A DNA stretch of 64,000 bases from Fictibacillus marinisediminis (GTDB lineage: Bacteria; Bacillota; Bacilli; Bacillales; Fictibacillaceae), in NCBI RefSeq assembly GCF_023149135.1, contig NZ_JAIWJX010000002.1, positions 496,001 to 560,000 of the forward strand, in the 5' to 3' direction. Position numbers and translations under genes: made by a program. Below are positions 32,941 through 41,402 of this stretch, piece after piece (position 1 is the stretch's first letter; every line of letters begins with the position of its first letter). The notes under the pieces are model-generated. The model was not told the origin of the DNA, made no database searches, and saw only the letters and a list, made by a program, of their open reading frames with translations.

Positions 32941-34215
32941 ATGATGAGCAAGGTCAAAAATCGATGGTTGATCGCACTGTCGGGAGTGGGAATTCATATT
33001 TCCATCGGCTCGGTTTATGCGTGGAGCAATTTTACGACTCCATTAAGTGAGAAGTTTAAGTGGACGGCAAGTGAGGTGCAGCTGACGTTCAGTCTGGCAA
33101 TCTTGATTTTGGGGCTGTCTGCGGCCTTTTTGGGCCATTTTGTTGAAAAGCACGGGCCAAGAAAGGCAGGTATACTGGCTGCTGTCTTTTTCGGAGTCGG
33201 TGTGGCTGGCTCGGGCCTCGCCGTACAGCTGGGATCATTGCCGCTATTGTATGTTTTTTATGGAGCACTTGGCGGAATCGGCCTGGGAGTCGGTTACATT
33301 GCACCTGTCTCCACTTTAGTAAAATGGTTTCCTGACCGCAGGGGGCTGGCAACCGGGCTTGCCATCATGGGGTTTGGCTTCGCGGCTGCAATCAGTTCTC
33401 CGATCATGGACAGTCTGATTAAATCGGTTGGGATCGCCAACACGTTTTATATTCTCGGAATCTCTTATTTTATCGTGATGCTGGCCTCGTCTCTTTACCT
33501 GGAAAAACCGAAGGAAGGCTGGGTGCCAGAAGGCTATCAGGAGAAGGTGGACAGCGGAAAAGCAACTGTCGCACAGGACTTGTCACAGCTGACGGCCAAT
33601 GAGGCCATTAAAACAAAACGCTTCTACTATCTCTGGCTCATGCTGTTCATTAACGTGACCTGCGGCATCGCCATTCTGTCAGCTGCTAAACCGCTCGCTC
33701 AGGAAAGTATAGGGATGACCACCGCAGAAGCGGCAGCACTGGTTGGAATTTTAGGCTTATTTAACGGATTCGGCCGAATTGGCTGGGCATCTGTTTCTGA
33801 TTATATCGGCAGGACCAATACATACACCACGTTCTTCGTGCTGCAGATCGTCCTGTTCTTTTTTCTTCCGAACGTTACGACCACGATCATCTTTGAAATT
33901 ATGCTCGCCATCGTCTATACCTGCTATGGCGGAGGCTTTGCTTCCATTCCGGCGTATATCGGTGATTTATTTGGAACGAAACAGCTCGGAGCCATCCATG
34001 GCTACATTTTAACCGCTTGGGCAGCAGCAGGATTGGCAGGCCCGCTGTTTGCCGCCTGGGTGAAGGATACGACAGGCAGTTATGCAGAAAGCCTTACCTT
34101 CTTCGCTGCTCTGTTTATTGTGGCTCTTATCGTTTCTTTCCTTGCAAGGCTGGATATTCGCAGGCTTAAAAGGGAGAAGGGAACGGACGAACAGTTGCGC
34201 GTTGAGCATTTCTGA
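32941..34215 (+). CDS. OFA (oxalate/formate antiporter) family MFS transporter
   Basis: 424 aa, 12 predicted transmembrane helices. N-terminus ISIGSVYAWSNFTTPLS, then GLGVGYIAPVSTLVKWFPDRRGLATG (motif after helix 4) and LFNGFGRIGWASVSDYIGR (motif A repeat in the second half) are typical of OFA carriers. Likely substrates are formate, oxalate or a related small monocarboxylate. The formate-type oxidoreductase and fdhD downstream favour formate (inference). AGAGGAGAGGG precedes ATG 32941; ATG 32944 is equally possible. Expression probably depends on the structured leader and a cre site. Confidence 0.82.
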   Translation: MMSKVKNRWLIALSGVGIHISIGSVYAWSNFTTPLSEKFKWTASEVQLTFSLAILILGLSAAFLGHFVEKHGPRKAGILAAVFFGVGVAGSGLAVQLGSLPLLYVFYGALGGIGLGVGYIAPVSTLVKWFPDRRGLATGLAIMGFGFAAAISSPIMDSLIKSVGIANTFYILGISYFIVMLASSLYLEKPKEGWVPEGYQEKVDSGKATVAQDLSQLTANEAIKTKRFYYLWLMLFINVTCGIAILSAAKPLAQESIGMTTAEAAALVGILGLFNGFGRIGWASVSDYIGRTNTYTTFFVLQIVLFFFLPNVTTTIIFEIMLAIVYTCYGGGFASIPAYIGDLFGTKQLGAIHGYILTAWAAAGLAGPLFAAWVKDTTGSYAESLTFFAALFIVALIVSFLARLDIRRLKREKGTDEQLRVEHF

Positions 34216-34259
34216 TTTATAATTTTATAAGCAAAATGCAAAAATAAAGGTTGTCGTTT

Positions 34260-34619
34260 ATGAATAATTATGAAGCAGAATTCAGTAACCTGGTAAGAGC
34301 TTTTCGTAAGCGCCATATGGGGAAAGGTCCCCGGCAGATCAAAACGACCTTTTGTAAAAACTGGGCCATTTGTGAAATGGAAGGCAATCTATCACCGGTC
34401 GAGAAGTTTATTTCAGGCTCTAATGAGGGCAAGCAGATGCTTCGTTCGGCCCGTACCGAGATGGTGAAGGACATGTACAAAAAGAACCATCCGGTGGAAA
34501 TGGAAGAATTGCTGGGCGCAACGTTTCTGGAGCTTTTCGTAGATATTGATATCGAAAAAGACTTCGGGATGTCCATCTTTGTTTTTGATGAAAATATTCA
34601 AGAGAAATTTAAAAAATAA
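34260..34619 (+). CDS. DUF2294 domain protein (YrhF-like)
   Basis: 119 aa, the whole length is a DUF2294 domain (GKGPRQIKTTF, KDMYKK, LGATFLELFVDIDIEKDFG). The function is unknown, but in Bacillus such genes accompany formate dehydrogenase genes (for example yrhF near yrhE). Its place between the OFA transporter and the FdhF-type gene repeats that association. ATG 34260 has AAAGG 9 bases upstream; a TTG at 34251 is less likely. Followed by a bulged terminator. Confidence 0.78.
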   Translation: MNNYEAEFSNLVRAFRKRHMGKGPRQIKTTFCKNWAICEMEGNLSPVEKFISGSNEGKQMLRSARTEMVKDMYKKNHPVEMEELLGATFLELFVDIDIEKDFGMSIFVFDENIQEKFKK

Positions 34620-34662
34620 GAACCATCTGTGTTGGCACTTGGCAGCGTTCCTGTTAAAGACT

Positions 34663-34713
34663 ACCACCGCGGTTCCCGGTTTCGCGTAATCGGGTCCCCG
34701 GTGGTTTTTGTTT
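34663..34713 (+). terminator. Terminator after the DUF2294 gene
   Basis: ACCACCG / CGGTGGT outer stem with an inner GC-rich pairing (CCCG/CGGG), then GTTTTTGTTTTTTT. Confidence 0.75.
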
Positions 34714-34794
34714 TTTTCAGGGTTGTGAGGGTATTTCGATCATGCAGATGATTGAGGGGAAATGAATGCGTCTAATCTTGTCGATGAGTGTCGA

Positions 34795-34859
34795 GTACGA
34801 ACTGTTCGACAATAAAATTGGCCATTTCGATAATAAATTGGTTTTTTTTAAGAAATAAC
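34795..34859 (+). repeat. Array C: ~21-bp degenerate units
   Basis: AATAA-type unit starts at 34810, 34831 and about 34852 (21 bp apart), with TTCGA words before each of the first two. The first, shorter unit begins GTACGAACTG. It aligns with array B over about 65 bp, including the 15-bp first unit, so the two are copies of one element. Non-coding. Confidence 0.72.
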
Positions 34860-34918
34860 GCTGGAAAACCATAAAAATCAACTTAAAATCCTATAAAGAG
34901 GAAAAGGAGTATATCAGT

Positions 34919-37276
34919 ATGGGAAAAACAAAGCATCAAGGACCGATTAAACTCCCTAAGAGCCCTGCTCCCAAACATTGGGTCAGCCCGGTTCCTTTCG
35001 GGCTGGGAAAAATTAAACCGGGACATATCCGCGATACGATGAAGGTAGCATGGGAAAACCGCGATAATCTTTCTTATGCCGGACGCATTTTGACGCAGGG
35101 TGTGTGTGACGGCTGTGCGCTTGGCGTTTCAGGGCTGTACGACCAAACCCTCGCCGGACCGCATGTTTGTACAACAAGGCTGAACGTTCTCCGCTTAAAC
35201 ACGATGCCAGCTATGAAAGAGGAGCTTGTCCATGCTGACATTGATGAGCTGCGCAAATACTCAAGCGCCGAACTGAGAAAGCTCGGCCGAATTCCTTATC
35301 CGCTCATCCGCCGAAGAGGTGAGCGGAAATTTTCCCGTATTACATGGGATAATGCCATGGATTTAATTGCGGACAAGATGAAGAAACTGGATCCGAAGCA
35401 GGTGTCGTTCTTCCTCACCTCAAGGGGAATCACAAACGAATCGTATTATGTAGCGGCAAAGGTTGCTCGCTATTTAGGCGTGAATAACATTGATAACGCT
35501 TCCCGCATCTGCCACTCCCCTTCCAAAACGGCGCTGAAGCGTTCTGTCGGAATCGGGGCTTCCAGCTGCAATTACCAAGACTGGATCGGCTCGGATGTTA
35601 TCGTCTTTTGGGGCTCGGTCGCGGCGAACAACCAGCCCGTCTCTACAAAATACATGTATGCAGCAAAGCGCAAAGGAACGAAGATCATCTGCATCAATCC
35701 GTACCGTGAACCGTCGATGGAGAAATACTGGATTCCGTCGATTGGAGAGTCGGCTTTGTTCGGCACAAAGCTTGCTGATGATTTTTATCAGGTAAACATT
35801 GGCGGAGATATCGCCTTCATGCACGGTATCATGAAGCATTGGTTTGAGATGGAGGAGAAAGAACACGGTTCTGCCATCGACCATCGGTTTGTAAAAGAAC
35901 ATGTGAATGGCTACGAGGAATTAAAGGCAAAGGTTCAGGAGCAAAGCTGGGAAGCCATTGAGGAATCATCAGGCGTCAGCAAGGATCGTATTTATGAACT
36001 CGCAGAGCTTCTCGCCAAAAGCAAATCCGGTGTTTTCGTCTGGTCACTTGGCTTAACGATGCATACATTCGCTTCTGACAACATCTCGCAGGTTGCTAAT
36101 CTTGCGCTGTTAAGAGGATTTCTGGGGCGTAAACATTGCGGACTCATGCCGATCCGAGGACACTCCAGTGTTCAAGGTTCTGGGGAGATGGGAGCTGATC
36201 CATTCGTTCTTCCCGGCGGTGATTTTGAACCAAAAAATATCGAGCGTATCCAAAAGCTGTGGGGCTTTGACATTCCGAAATGGCAAGGAGACGTTCTAGG
36301 TGTTTCTCTTGAGAATATCCTTCTGCCTGAAGATCATGACCGGAAAATTAAAATGTATTACCTGTCAGGCGGCAATTTCCTTGAAACGATGCCGGATCCC
36401 GATTTTGTAGAGCGGGCTCTGTCATCGCTTGAACTTCGTGTGCATCAGGATATCATCTTTAACACGTCTACAATGGTGGATGCAGAAGAAGCGGTCATCG
36501 TACTTCCTGCAAAAACACGCTACGAGCAGGAGGATGGAGGCACATCGACCTCAACAGAACGCATGGTGTATTTTTCGCCTGAAATTCAAGGAAACAGCCA
36601 GCAGGTGGAGGAAGCCCGTACGGAGTGGAAAATCTATATCGATCTCGCCAAGCGTGTAAAACCTGAGAATGCCCATTTGGTAAATTTTAAGAATGGCCAG
36701 GAGATCCGCAGCGAGATTGCCATCGCCAATCCGAATTATGAAGGCATACAGCATTTAGAAGAACGCGGCGATGTTTTCCAATGGGGAGGGGCATGGCTCT
36801 GCGAAGACGGCATCTGCCCGACACCGGATGGCAGAGGGAATTTAATCCCGGTTGATATTCCAGACCTGCAGAAGGGTAAAGGTACGTATTATGTGACGAC
36901 GAGAAGAGGGAAGCAGTTCAACTCGATGGTCTATAACGAGTCCGATCCGTTTAACGGCGCAGAGCGTTATGATGTGCTGATGAACGGGGAGGATGCGAAG
37001 GAACTATCCATTGAAGAGGGAGAAACCATCGTCGTTTACAACCAGCACGGTGTTTTCCAGGGCCGGGCGAAATTTATCGACATTGCCAAAGGAAACCTTG
37101 AAGTGCATTTCCCAGAAGGAAACTTCCTTTTGCCCAAAGGCGTTTACGAGGAATACTCCAAGATCCCGAGCTATAATGTAGCGGTTAAAGTGGAAAAAGC
37201 GGATCGGTTCAACGCCCGCAAGGATATAAAGTATCTGGAGAAGCAGATTCCTGATCTGGAAACAGAGATCAGCTAA
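34919..37276 (+). CDS. FdhF/YdeP family molybdopterin oxidoreductase
   Basis: 785 aa. N-terminal QGVCDGCALG and HVCTTRLN supply cysteines for a possible FeS site; the molybdopterin domain follows (about 95-500) and a C-terminal dinucleotide-binding domain (about 630-760, with FNSMVYNESDPF). NASRICHSPSK has a Cys where formate dehydrogenases place the Mo/W-ligating Cys or Sec, so no selenocysteine is used. The family is annotated as formate dehydrogenase alpha-like, but YdeP-type members lack proven formate activity. GAGGAAAAGGAG precedes the start. fdhD follows 12 bp later, which supports a Mo enzyme that needs sulfuration. No separate FeS or membrane subunit gene is nearby. Confidence 0.85.
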   Translation: MGKTKHQGPIKLPKSPAPKHWVSPVPFGLGKIKPGHIRDTMKVAWENRDNLSYAGRILTQGVCDGCALGVSGLYDQTLAGPHVCTTRLNVLRLNTMPAMKEELVHADIDELRKYSSAELRKLGRIPYPLIRRRGERKFSRITWDNAMDLIADKMKKLDPKQVSFFLTSRGITNESYYVAAKVARYLGVNNIDNASRICHSPSKTALKRSVGIGASSCNYQDWIGSDVIVFWGSVAANNQPVSTKYMYAAKRKGTKIICINPYREPSMEKYWIPSIGESALFGTKLADDFYQVNIGGDIAFMHGIMKHWFEMEEKEHGSAIDHRFVKEHVNGYEELKAKVQEQSWEAIEESSGVSKDRIYELAELLAKSKSGVFVWSLGLTMHTFASDNISQVANLALLRGFLGRKHCGLMPIRGHSSVQGSGEMGADPFVLPGGDFEPKNIERIQKLWGFDIPKWQGDVLGVSLENILLPEDHDRKIKMYYLSGGNFLETMPDPDFVERALSSLELRVHQDIIFNTSTMVDAEEAVIVLPAKTRYEQEDGGTSTSTERMVYFSPEIQGNSQQVEEARTEWKIYIDLAKRVKPENAHLVNFKNGQEIRSEIAIANPNYEGIQHLEERGDVFQWGGAWLCEDGICPTPDGRGNLIPVDIPDLQKGKGTYYVTTRRGKQFNSMVYNESDPFNGAERYDVLMNGEDAKELSIEEGETIVVYNQHGVFQGRAKFIDIAKGNLEVHFPEGNFLLPKGVYEEYSKIPSYNVAVKVEKADRFNARKDIKYLEKQIPDLETEIS

Positions 37277-37288
37277 AAAGGAGCAGTT

Positions 37289-38077
37289 ATGAAAGACAAC
37301 GTCATGAAAAGTATCAGCATTGTTAAATATGATGGCGATTCATTTCAGGAAATACAGGATCATGTCGCGACGGAATATGCCTTAACTATCATTGTCAACG
37401 ATGATGAGTTCGCCACCATGGTCTGCACCCCCACCTACATGGAGGATTTGGTCACAGGCTTCCTGGCTTCAGAAGGAGTGATCCGCCTGCCGCGTGAAAT
37501 CGAATCGCTATCGATTGATGAAGACCGGGGCTTTGCGTATGTACAGCTTCTGGATAAGAAGCCTGTCACGAATCAGCTTCAATCCAAACGGTTTATCGGT
37601 TCCTGCTGCGGAAAAAGCAGACAGTTCTATTTTCAGAGCGATGTAAAAAACGCCAAAACGATCATGTCCAAAGCAACCATCCAGGCGGAGCAATGCATCT
37701 CGCTCATGAAGGCCATGCAGGACAGCTCGGATGACTTTCACTCTACTGGCGGCCTGCACAATGCTGCACTTTGCACAAATGATGAGTTATTAATTTCGCG
37801 TTCTGATATCGGGCGCCATAATGCACTTGATAAAATATACGGACATTGTTTGAAGAACAGCATCGCACTGGGGGATAAAGTGATTGCCTTCAGCGGAAGG
37901 ATTTCATCGGAAGTGCTGCTGAAGGTGTCCAAGATTGGCGCGGGGATCATTTTATCCAAGTCAGCTCCAACCACGCTGGCGCTTGAACTCGCGAATGACC
38001 TAGGCATTACTGCAGTTGGATTCATCCGCGGCAGCCGGTTGAACGTGTACACGCACCCCGAGAGGATTATTTTGTAA
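37289..38077 (+). CDS. fdhD: Formate dehydrogenase accessory sulfurtransferase FdhD
   Basis: 262 aa. The sulfur-carrying cysteines are in FIGSCCGKSR (about 107-116). STGGLHNAAL, SDIGRHNALDKI and GRISSEVLLK are FdhD signatures that bind the Mo cofactor. It moves sulfur from a cysteine desulfurase to the molybdopterin of the formate-dehydrogenase-type enzyme encoded just upstream. AAAGGAGC ribosome site. A perfect terminator follows, so fdhF-like plus fdhD form a two-gene operon. Confidence 0.92.
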   Translation: MKDNVMKSISIVKYDGDSFQEIQDHVATEYALTIIVNDDEFATMVCTPTYMEDLVTGFLASEGVIRLPREIESLSIDEDRGFAYVQLLDKKPVTNQLQSKRFIGSCCGKSRQFYFQSDVKNAKTIMSKATIQAEQCISLMKAMQDSSDDFHSTGGLHNAALCTNDELLISRSDIGRHNALDKIYGHCLKNSIALGDKVIAFSGRISSEVLLKVSKIGAGIILSKSAPTTLALELANDLGITAVGFIRGSRLNVYTHPERIIL

Positions 38078-38083
38078 TGCAGG

Positions 38084-38114
38084 AAGCCGATTCTTTTATA
38101 GAATCGGCTTTTTT
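38084..38114 (+). terminator. Terminator after fdhD
   Basis: AAGCCGATTC / GAATCGGCTT, perfect 10-bp stem, 7-nt loop, followed by TTTT. Confidence 0.88.
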
Positions 38115-38160
38115 GCTAAAGGGGAGAGTAAACATCAAAGTCTGCCCTCATGGGGTATGG

Positions 38161-38230
38161 GGCCGTTTTATGTTCAAAAAATCAATTTTATGTTCAAAAA
38201 CCCCAGATTTATTTTCAAATTGTCGAATTG
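38161..38230 (-). repeat. Array D: ~21-bp degenerate units, reverse orientation
   Basis: Read on the minus strand, GAA(A/C)ATAAA words recur at intervals of 21 and 20 bp, each preceded by TTTTT. The layout and AATAAA/TTGA words resemble arrays B and C in the opposite orientation. It follows the fdhD terminator and precedes the iolS-like gene. Non-coding. Confidence 0.55.
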
Positions 38231-38344
38231 GGACGGAATTCAACCCGAGAAACGCACTCAAAAGCACCCCCAATCCAAATTTTTTCTTTTGGACAAGCGT
38301 TTTGCTACGATAGAACCAACAAAGAATAAGGAGTTGAGCAGCAC

Positions 38345-39277
38345 ATGGCGAAACAAACAAGACTCGGAAAAACAGATCTATGCGTAAACCCGATTGGACT
38401 TGGTACAAATGCGGTAGGGGGACATAATCTGTATCCGAATCTGGATGAGGATGCTGGAAAAGAATTGGTGCGACGGGCGTTGGATATCGGCATTAACTTT
38501 TTGGATACAGCTTTTATTTATGGACCTGAGCGCTCAGAGGAACTGATCGGACAGGTGTTAAAGGAAACGGGAAGCCGCGATAAAGCGGTACTGGCCACAA
38601 AAGGAGCTCATAAATTTGTCGGAAAGGAAGCCGTTTTCGATAACTCGCCTGCATTCTTAAAAGAAGCGGTAGAAGGAAGCTTGAAGCGCCTGCAGACCGA
38701 CTATATCGATTTGTTTTATATACATTTTCCGGATGAAGACACTCCGAAGGACGAAGCGGTGGGAGCCTTAAAAGAGCTGAAGGATCAAGGGAAGATCAAG
38801 GCGATTGGTGTTTCTAACTTTTCCATCGAACAATTGAAGCAAGCCAACGTTGACGGCTATGTGGATGTTTTTCAGGGAGAGTATAACCTGTTGCAGCGTG
38901 ACGCTGAAAATGAACTGCTTCCTTATACAGCGGATAAAGGTATTTCGTTCGTTCCTTATTTCCCGCTTGCCTCCGGATTGTTGGCTGGCAAGTATGACAA
39001 GGATACAAAGTTTGATGATCTTCGTGCGAAAATGCCTCACTTCCAAGGTGAAAATTTTGCCCGGAATTTAGAGAAGGTCGACCAAATCCGTAAAATAGCG
39101 GATGCAAAGAATGCGGAGGTTGCTCATGTCGTCCTGGCATGGTATTTAACGCAGCCTTCAATCGACACCATCATTCCGGGAGCCAAACGTGCCGATCAAG
39201 TAAGCAACAACTTAAAAACGCTCGATGTACAGCTTTCGGAAGAGGAAATTCAAGAGATCGGAAGGGTTTTCTCATAA
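38345..39277 (+). CDS. iolS: Aldo/keto reductase, IolS-like
   Basis: 310 aa TIM-barrel oxidoreductase using NADPH. It opens with [20 protein letters not shown] and [16 protein letters not shown], which closely matches B. subtilis IolS from memory. The catalytic tetrad Asp/Tyr/Lys/His is seen in [16 protein letters not shown] and [21 protein letters not shown] near the C-terminus binds the cofactor phosphate. The substrate is unknown: even in B. subtilis IolS is not essential for inositol use, and no iol genes are near. ATAAGGAGTTGAGC lies upstream of the ATG. Confidence 0.85.
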   Translation: MAKQTRLGKTDLCVNPIGLGTNAVGGHNLYPNLDEDAGKELVRRALDIGINFLDTAFIYGPERSEELIGQVLKETGSRDKAVLATKGAHKFVGKEAVFDNSPAFLKEAVEGSLKRLQTDYIDLFYIHFPDEDTPKDEAVGALKELKDQGKIKAIGVSNFSIEQLKQANVDGYVDVFQGEYNLLQRDAENELLPYTADKGISFVPYFPLASGLLAGKYDKDTKFDDLRAKMPHFQGENFARNLEKVDQIRKIADAKNAEVAHVVLAWYLTQPSIDTIIPGAKRADQVSNNLKTLDVQLSEEEIQEIGRVFS

Positions 39278-39372
39278 TAACAGCCCTTGAAGAAAAAACG
39301 CAATGGGTGGATAATAGGGGAGATATGGTGCTGTAAGGCTTGTGAAAATGGCAGCACGGAAAAGGTGAACCC

Positions 39373-39603
39373 ATGTATCTCTCGCTAAAAGAAACGGCAG
39401 AATTTCTTGATCTGCCGGAATCCTATATTGAAAGTTTGATTCAGCAACAAAAGATTCGTGCCTTTTATGACGGCAGCGAGTATCTGATTAATAAAGAGCA
39501 GTTTAACTCCCACCTCGAACAGATGGAAAAATACAAGAAGCTGTTGGAAGAGTATATGAACGAGCCGATCCCTGAAGACTGGGATGCGAAAGACGAAGAC
39601 TGA
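39373..39603 (+). CDS. Small helix-turn-helix (excisionase/MerR-like) protein
   Basis: 76 aa. Residues 1-50 match the HTH_17 excisionase-type winged helix (LSLKETAEFLDLPESYIESLI, followed by FYDGSEYLINKEQF). The acidic C-terminus (EPIPEDWDAKDED) is unusual and may modulate binding. There is no phage or integrase context, so it is probably a host regulator rather than an excisionase. AAAAGGTG ribosome site 7 bases before ATG. A 40-bp perfect terminator palindrome follows. Confidence 0.7.
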   Translation: MYLSLKETAEFLDLPESYIESLIQQQKIRAFYDGSEYLINKEQFNSHLEQMEKYKKLLEEYMNEPIPEDWDAKDED

Positions 39604-39605
39604 TT

Positions 39606-39650
39606 AAAAACCTTGAACGCATCCATGGATGCGTTCAAGGTTTTTTGTTT
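39606..39650 (+). terminator. Terminator after the HTH gene
   Basis: Perfect 40-bp palindrome (39606-39645; arms begin AAAAACCTTGAACGCATCC) followed by T residues. Confidence 0.9.
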
Positions 39651-39660
39651 TAAAATAGTG

Positions 39661-39685
39661 CAAAGTTCCTAGAAAAAACCGATAT
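39661..39685 (+). promoter_or_regulatory. Sigma-D-like promoter of the chemoreceptor gene
   Basis: CAAAGTTC (39661-39668) and ACCGATAT (39678-39685) resemble the sigma-D boxes TAAAGTTT and GCCGATAT. The spacer after CAAA is 13 bp, two short of the usual minimum. The -10-like box is nearly perfect and chemoreceptors are normally sigma-D genes. Confidence 0.45.
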
Positions 39686-39736
39686 AACTAGTAATAAATG
39701 TAAACCAGTTCAATATGAATGAGAGGAACTAAGATC

Positions 39737-40990
39737 ATGAGTTTGATGCACTATATTTTTCGTACTTTGATTATTGTTCTGCCTGCAACCTGCCTGGCCG
39801 GGGCTGCTGTCAGCTACGGAAACGGTCTTCAGGGACAGGCTTTCTTTTACACTACCCTGTTCACATTCTTAATGGGACTGGCTGTAGGGATTCTATCCGC
39901 ATGTTTGAATCATAAGCGGTTTCTTGCACCAATGAATCCGATCAACAACTACCTTCATGACTTGGCAAAGGGCAGTATGGGAAGCCGATTGAAGGAGGAG
40001 GAACTGGGTCAGCTGAAGTCCATTGCAGCGAGCATTAATCATACGGTGGATTCCTGGGCACATGTGTTAACAGTCATTCAGAAGGCATCTAAATCGATCA
40101 ATGAGTACTCCAATCATCTATCACATGGTGTCAGGCAAACAACGGGGGCAGCTGAACAGATCTCCGGAACGATGGAAGAGGCGGCCAAGGGTGCAGAGCA
40201 TCAGGTGTACAGCGTTTCAGAAGCAGCCAGCCTCATCCGGCAGATGACAGAGAGCCTTCAACATGTTGACCAAAGTGCGCAGCGTGTTTCCAGCAGCATT
40301 CATGACACACTTGATAAAGCGAATATGGGAACTCAGTCCATCGGATCGGCAGAACAGCAGATGAACTCAATCTTCACGAATGTAAGTGACTTGTCCAACA
40401 CGGTAAAAGGGCTCGGAGACCGCTCCAGTGAGATCGGAAATATCGTTGAAGTGATCAAAGGAATTGCTGAACAGACGAACCTGCTGGCATTAAATGCGGC
40501 TATTGAAGCGGCTAGGGCAGGAGAACACGGAAAAGGCTTCGCCGTCGTGGCAAGCGAAGTAAGAAAGCTTGCCGAACAGTCCGGAGAAGCAACTCAGCAG
40601 ATCAGTGACATCATTTTTTATATTCAAAATGAGACCGCTCAGGTGGTACAGACGATGGATCTTGTCAATGCAGAGGTCAGCGAAGGAATCGGTGTTATGA
40701 ATGACGCAGGATCCTCCTTCAAACAGATTCAGAACTCCATTCAGTCTGTAACTGAACATATCAGCCAAGTATCAGGTGCAGTACACGGAGTTTCTGCCGG
40801 AAATGAACAGGCGGTTACGTCAATGGACACGATTTCAGCCATTGCTGCTGAAACAGCCAAGTCTTCTCAGCAAGTGCTGGCTGCTACACAAGAACAGTTA
40901 GCTTCGATTGAAGAGATGTCAGCCTATACGGCTTCACTCGATGAACTTGCAAAAGAAATGGAAGAACTCACTCATACTTTTATTATGTAA
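39737..40990 (+). CDS. Methyl-accepting chemotaxis protein without an extracellular sensor domain
   Basis: 417 aa from ATG 39737 (GAGAGGAAC upstream; the ATG at 39719 overlaps that site). Two transmembrane helices (about 5-24 and 34-55) are joined by only about ten residues, so there is no extracellular sensing domain. A HAMP-like or linker helix follows, then the signalling coiled coil. Its hairpin tip reads [30 protein letters not shown] with an EVRKLAEQS helix. It should couple to CheA/CheW in chemoreceptor arrays. Signal input may come from the membrane, the cytoplasmic side or a partner protein (inference). Confidence 0.88.
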   Translation: MSLMHYIFRTLIIVLPATCLAGAAVSYGNGLQGQAFFYTTLFTFLMGLAVGILSACLNHKRFLAPMNPINNYLHDLAKGSMGSRLKEEELGQLKSIAASINHTVDSWAHVLTVIQKASKSINEYSNHLSHGVRQTTGAAEQISGTMEEAAKGAEHQVYSVSEAASLIRQMTESLQHVDQSAQRVSSSIHDTLDKANMGTQSIGSAEQQMNSIFTNVSDLSNTVKGLGDRSSEIGNIVEVIKGIAEQTNLLALNAAIEAARAGEHGKGFAVVASEVRKLAEQSGEATQQISDIIFYIQNETAQVVQTMDLVNAEVSEGIGVMNDAGSSFKQIQNSIQSVTEHISQVSGAVHGVSAGNEQAVTSMDTISAIAAETAKSSQQVLAATQEQLASIEEMSAYTASLDELAKEMEELTHTFIM

Positions 40991-40992
40991 TG

Positions 40993-41023
40993 AAAAAAGA
41001 AGCAGAGAGTCTGCTTCTTTTTT
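40993..41023. terminator. Bidirectional terminator after the chemoreceptor gene
   Basis: AAAAAAGAAGCAGA / TCTGCTTCTTTTTT, perfect 14-bp stem with a 3-nt loop. Also serves the convergent minus-strand gene ending at 41028. Confidence 0.88.
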
Positions 41024-41027
41024 TATA

Positions 41028-41402
41028 TTAGCTGATGATCGCGGATGTCCCTACTAATGATTGCGGAGTTCTTCCGAGTGCCAGAAGGCTGATCTTGGCA
41101 TAGCCGGCATTGGGGCAGCTGGAGATGGTTTTTCGCAGTGCCTCGATGTCTGTATCTGATAAAAGTTTTTCAATCTCACTTTTATAGAGGCGGATGACGG
41201 ACCCTTGAACAAACTCAGGGGAATAGCGTCTGCAATCTTCATTCATAATAAGACAGCCCATGTATTGATATTTAAACTGAAGTGCACGAGTCAGATTGAT
41301 GATGTGCACCCATTTTTCATAAAGAGAAGGGTACTTGCGTTCAAGGTTTTCTAAGGACTCTTTCGCTTCTTTCAATTCGCTGTGGCTGCATAACGTAATC
41401 AT
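41028..41402 (-). CDS. Hypothetical protein coupled to the acyl-CoA thioesterase
   Basis: 124 aa from ATG 41402, chosen because GGAAGGAGC stands upstream and the start overlaps the thioesterase stop (ATGA). It is soluble, mainly helical, with MGCLIMNEDCRRYS and SSCPNAGYAKISLLALG segments. There is no signal peptide or membrane helix and I do not recognise the family. Tight coupling to the YkhA-like gene suggests a shared role in acyl-CoA or regulatory metabolism (inference only). Confidence 0.65.
   Translation of the reverse strand: MITLCSHSELKEAKESLENLERKYPSLYEKWVHIINLTRALQFKYQYMGCLIMNEDCRRYSPEFVQGSVIRLYKSEIEKLLSDTDIEALRKTISSCPNAGYAKISLLALGRTPQSLVGTSAIIS

Noticed and set aside
34620..34713. 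T-box-like GACTACCACCGCGGTTCCC sequence
   Set aside because: It resembles a T-box antiterminator word, but no specifier stem or downstream aminoacyl-tRNA gene is present. It folds as a simple terminator of the DUF2294 gene.
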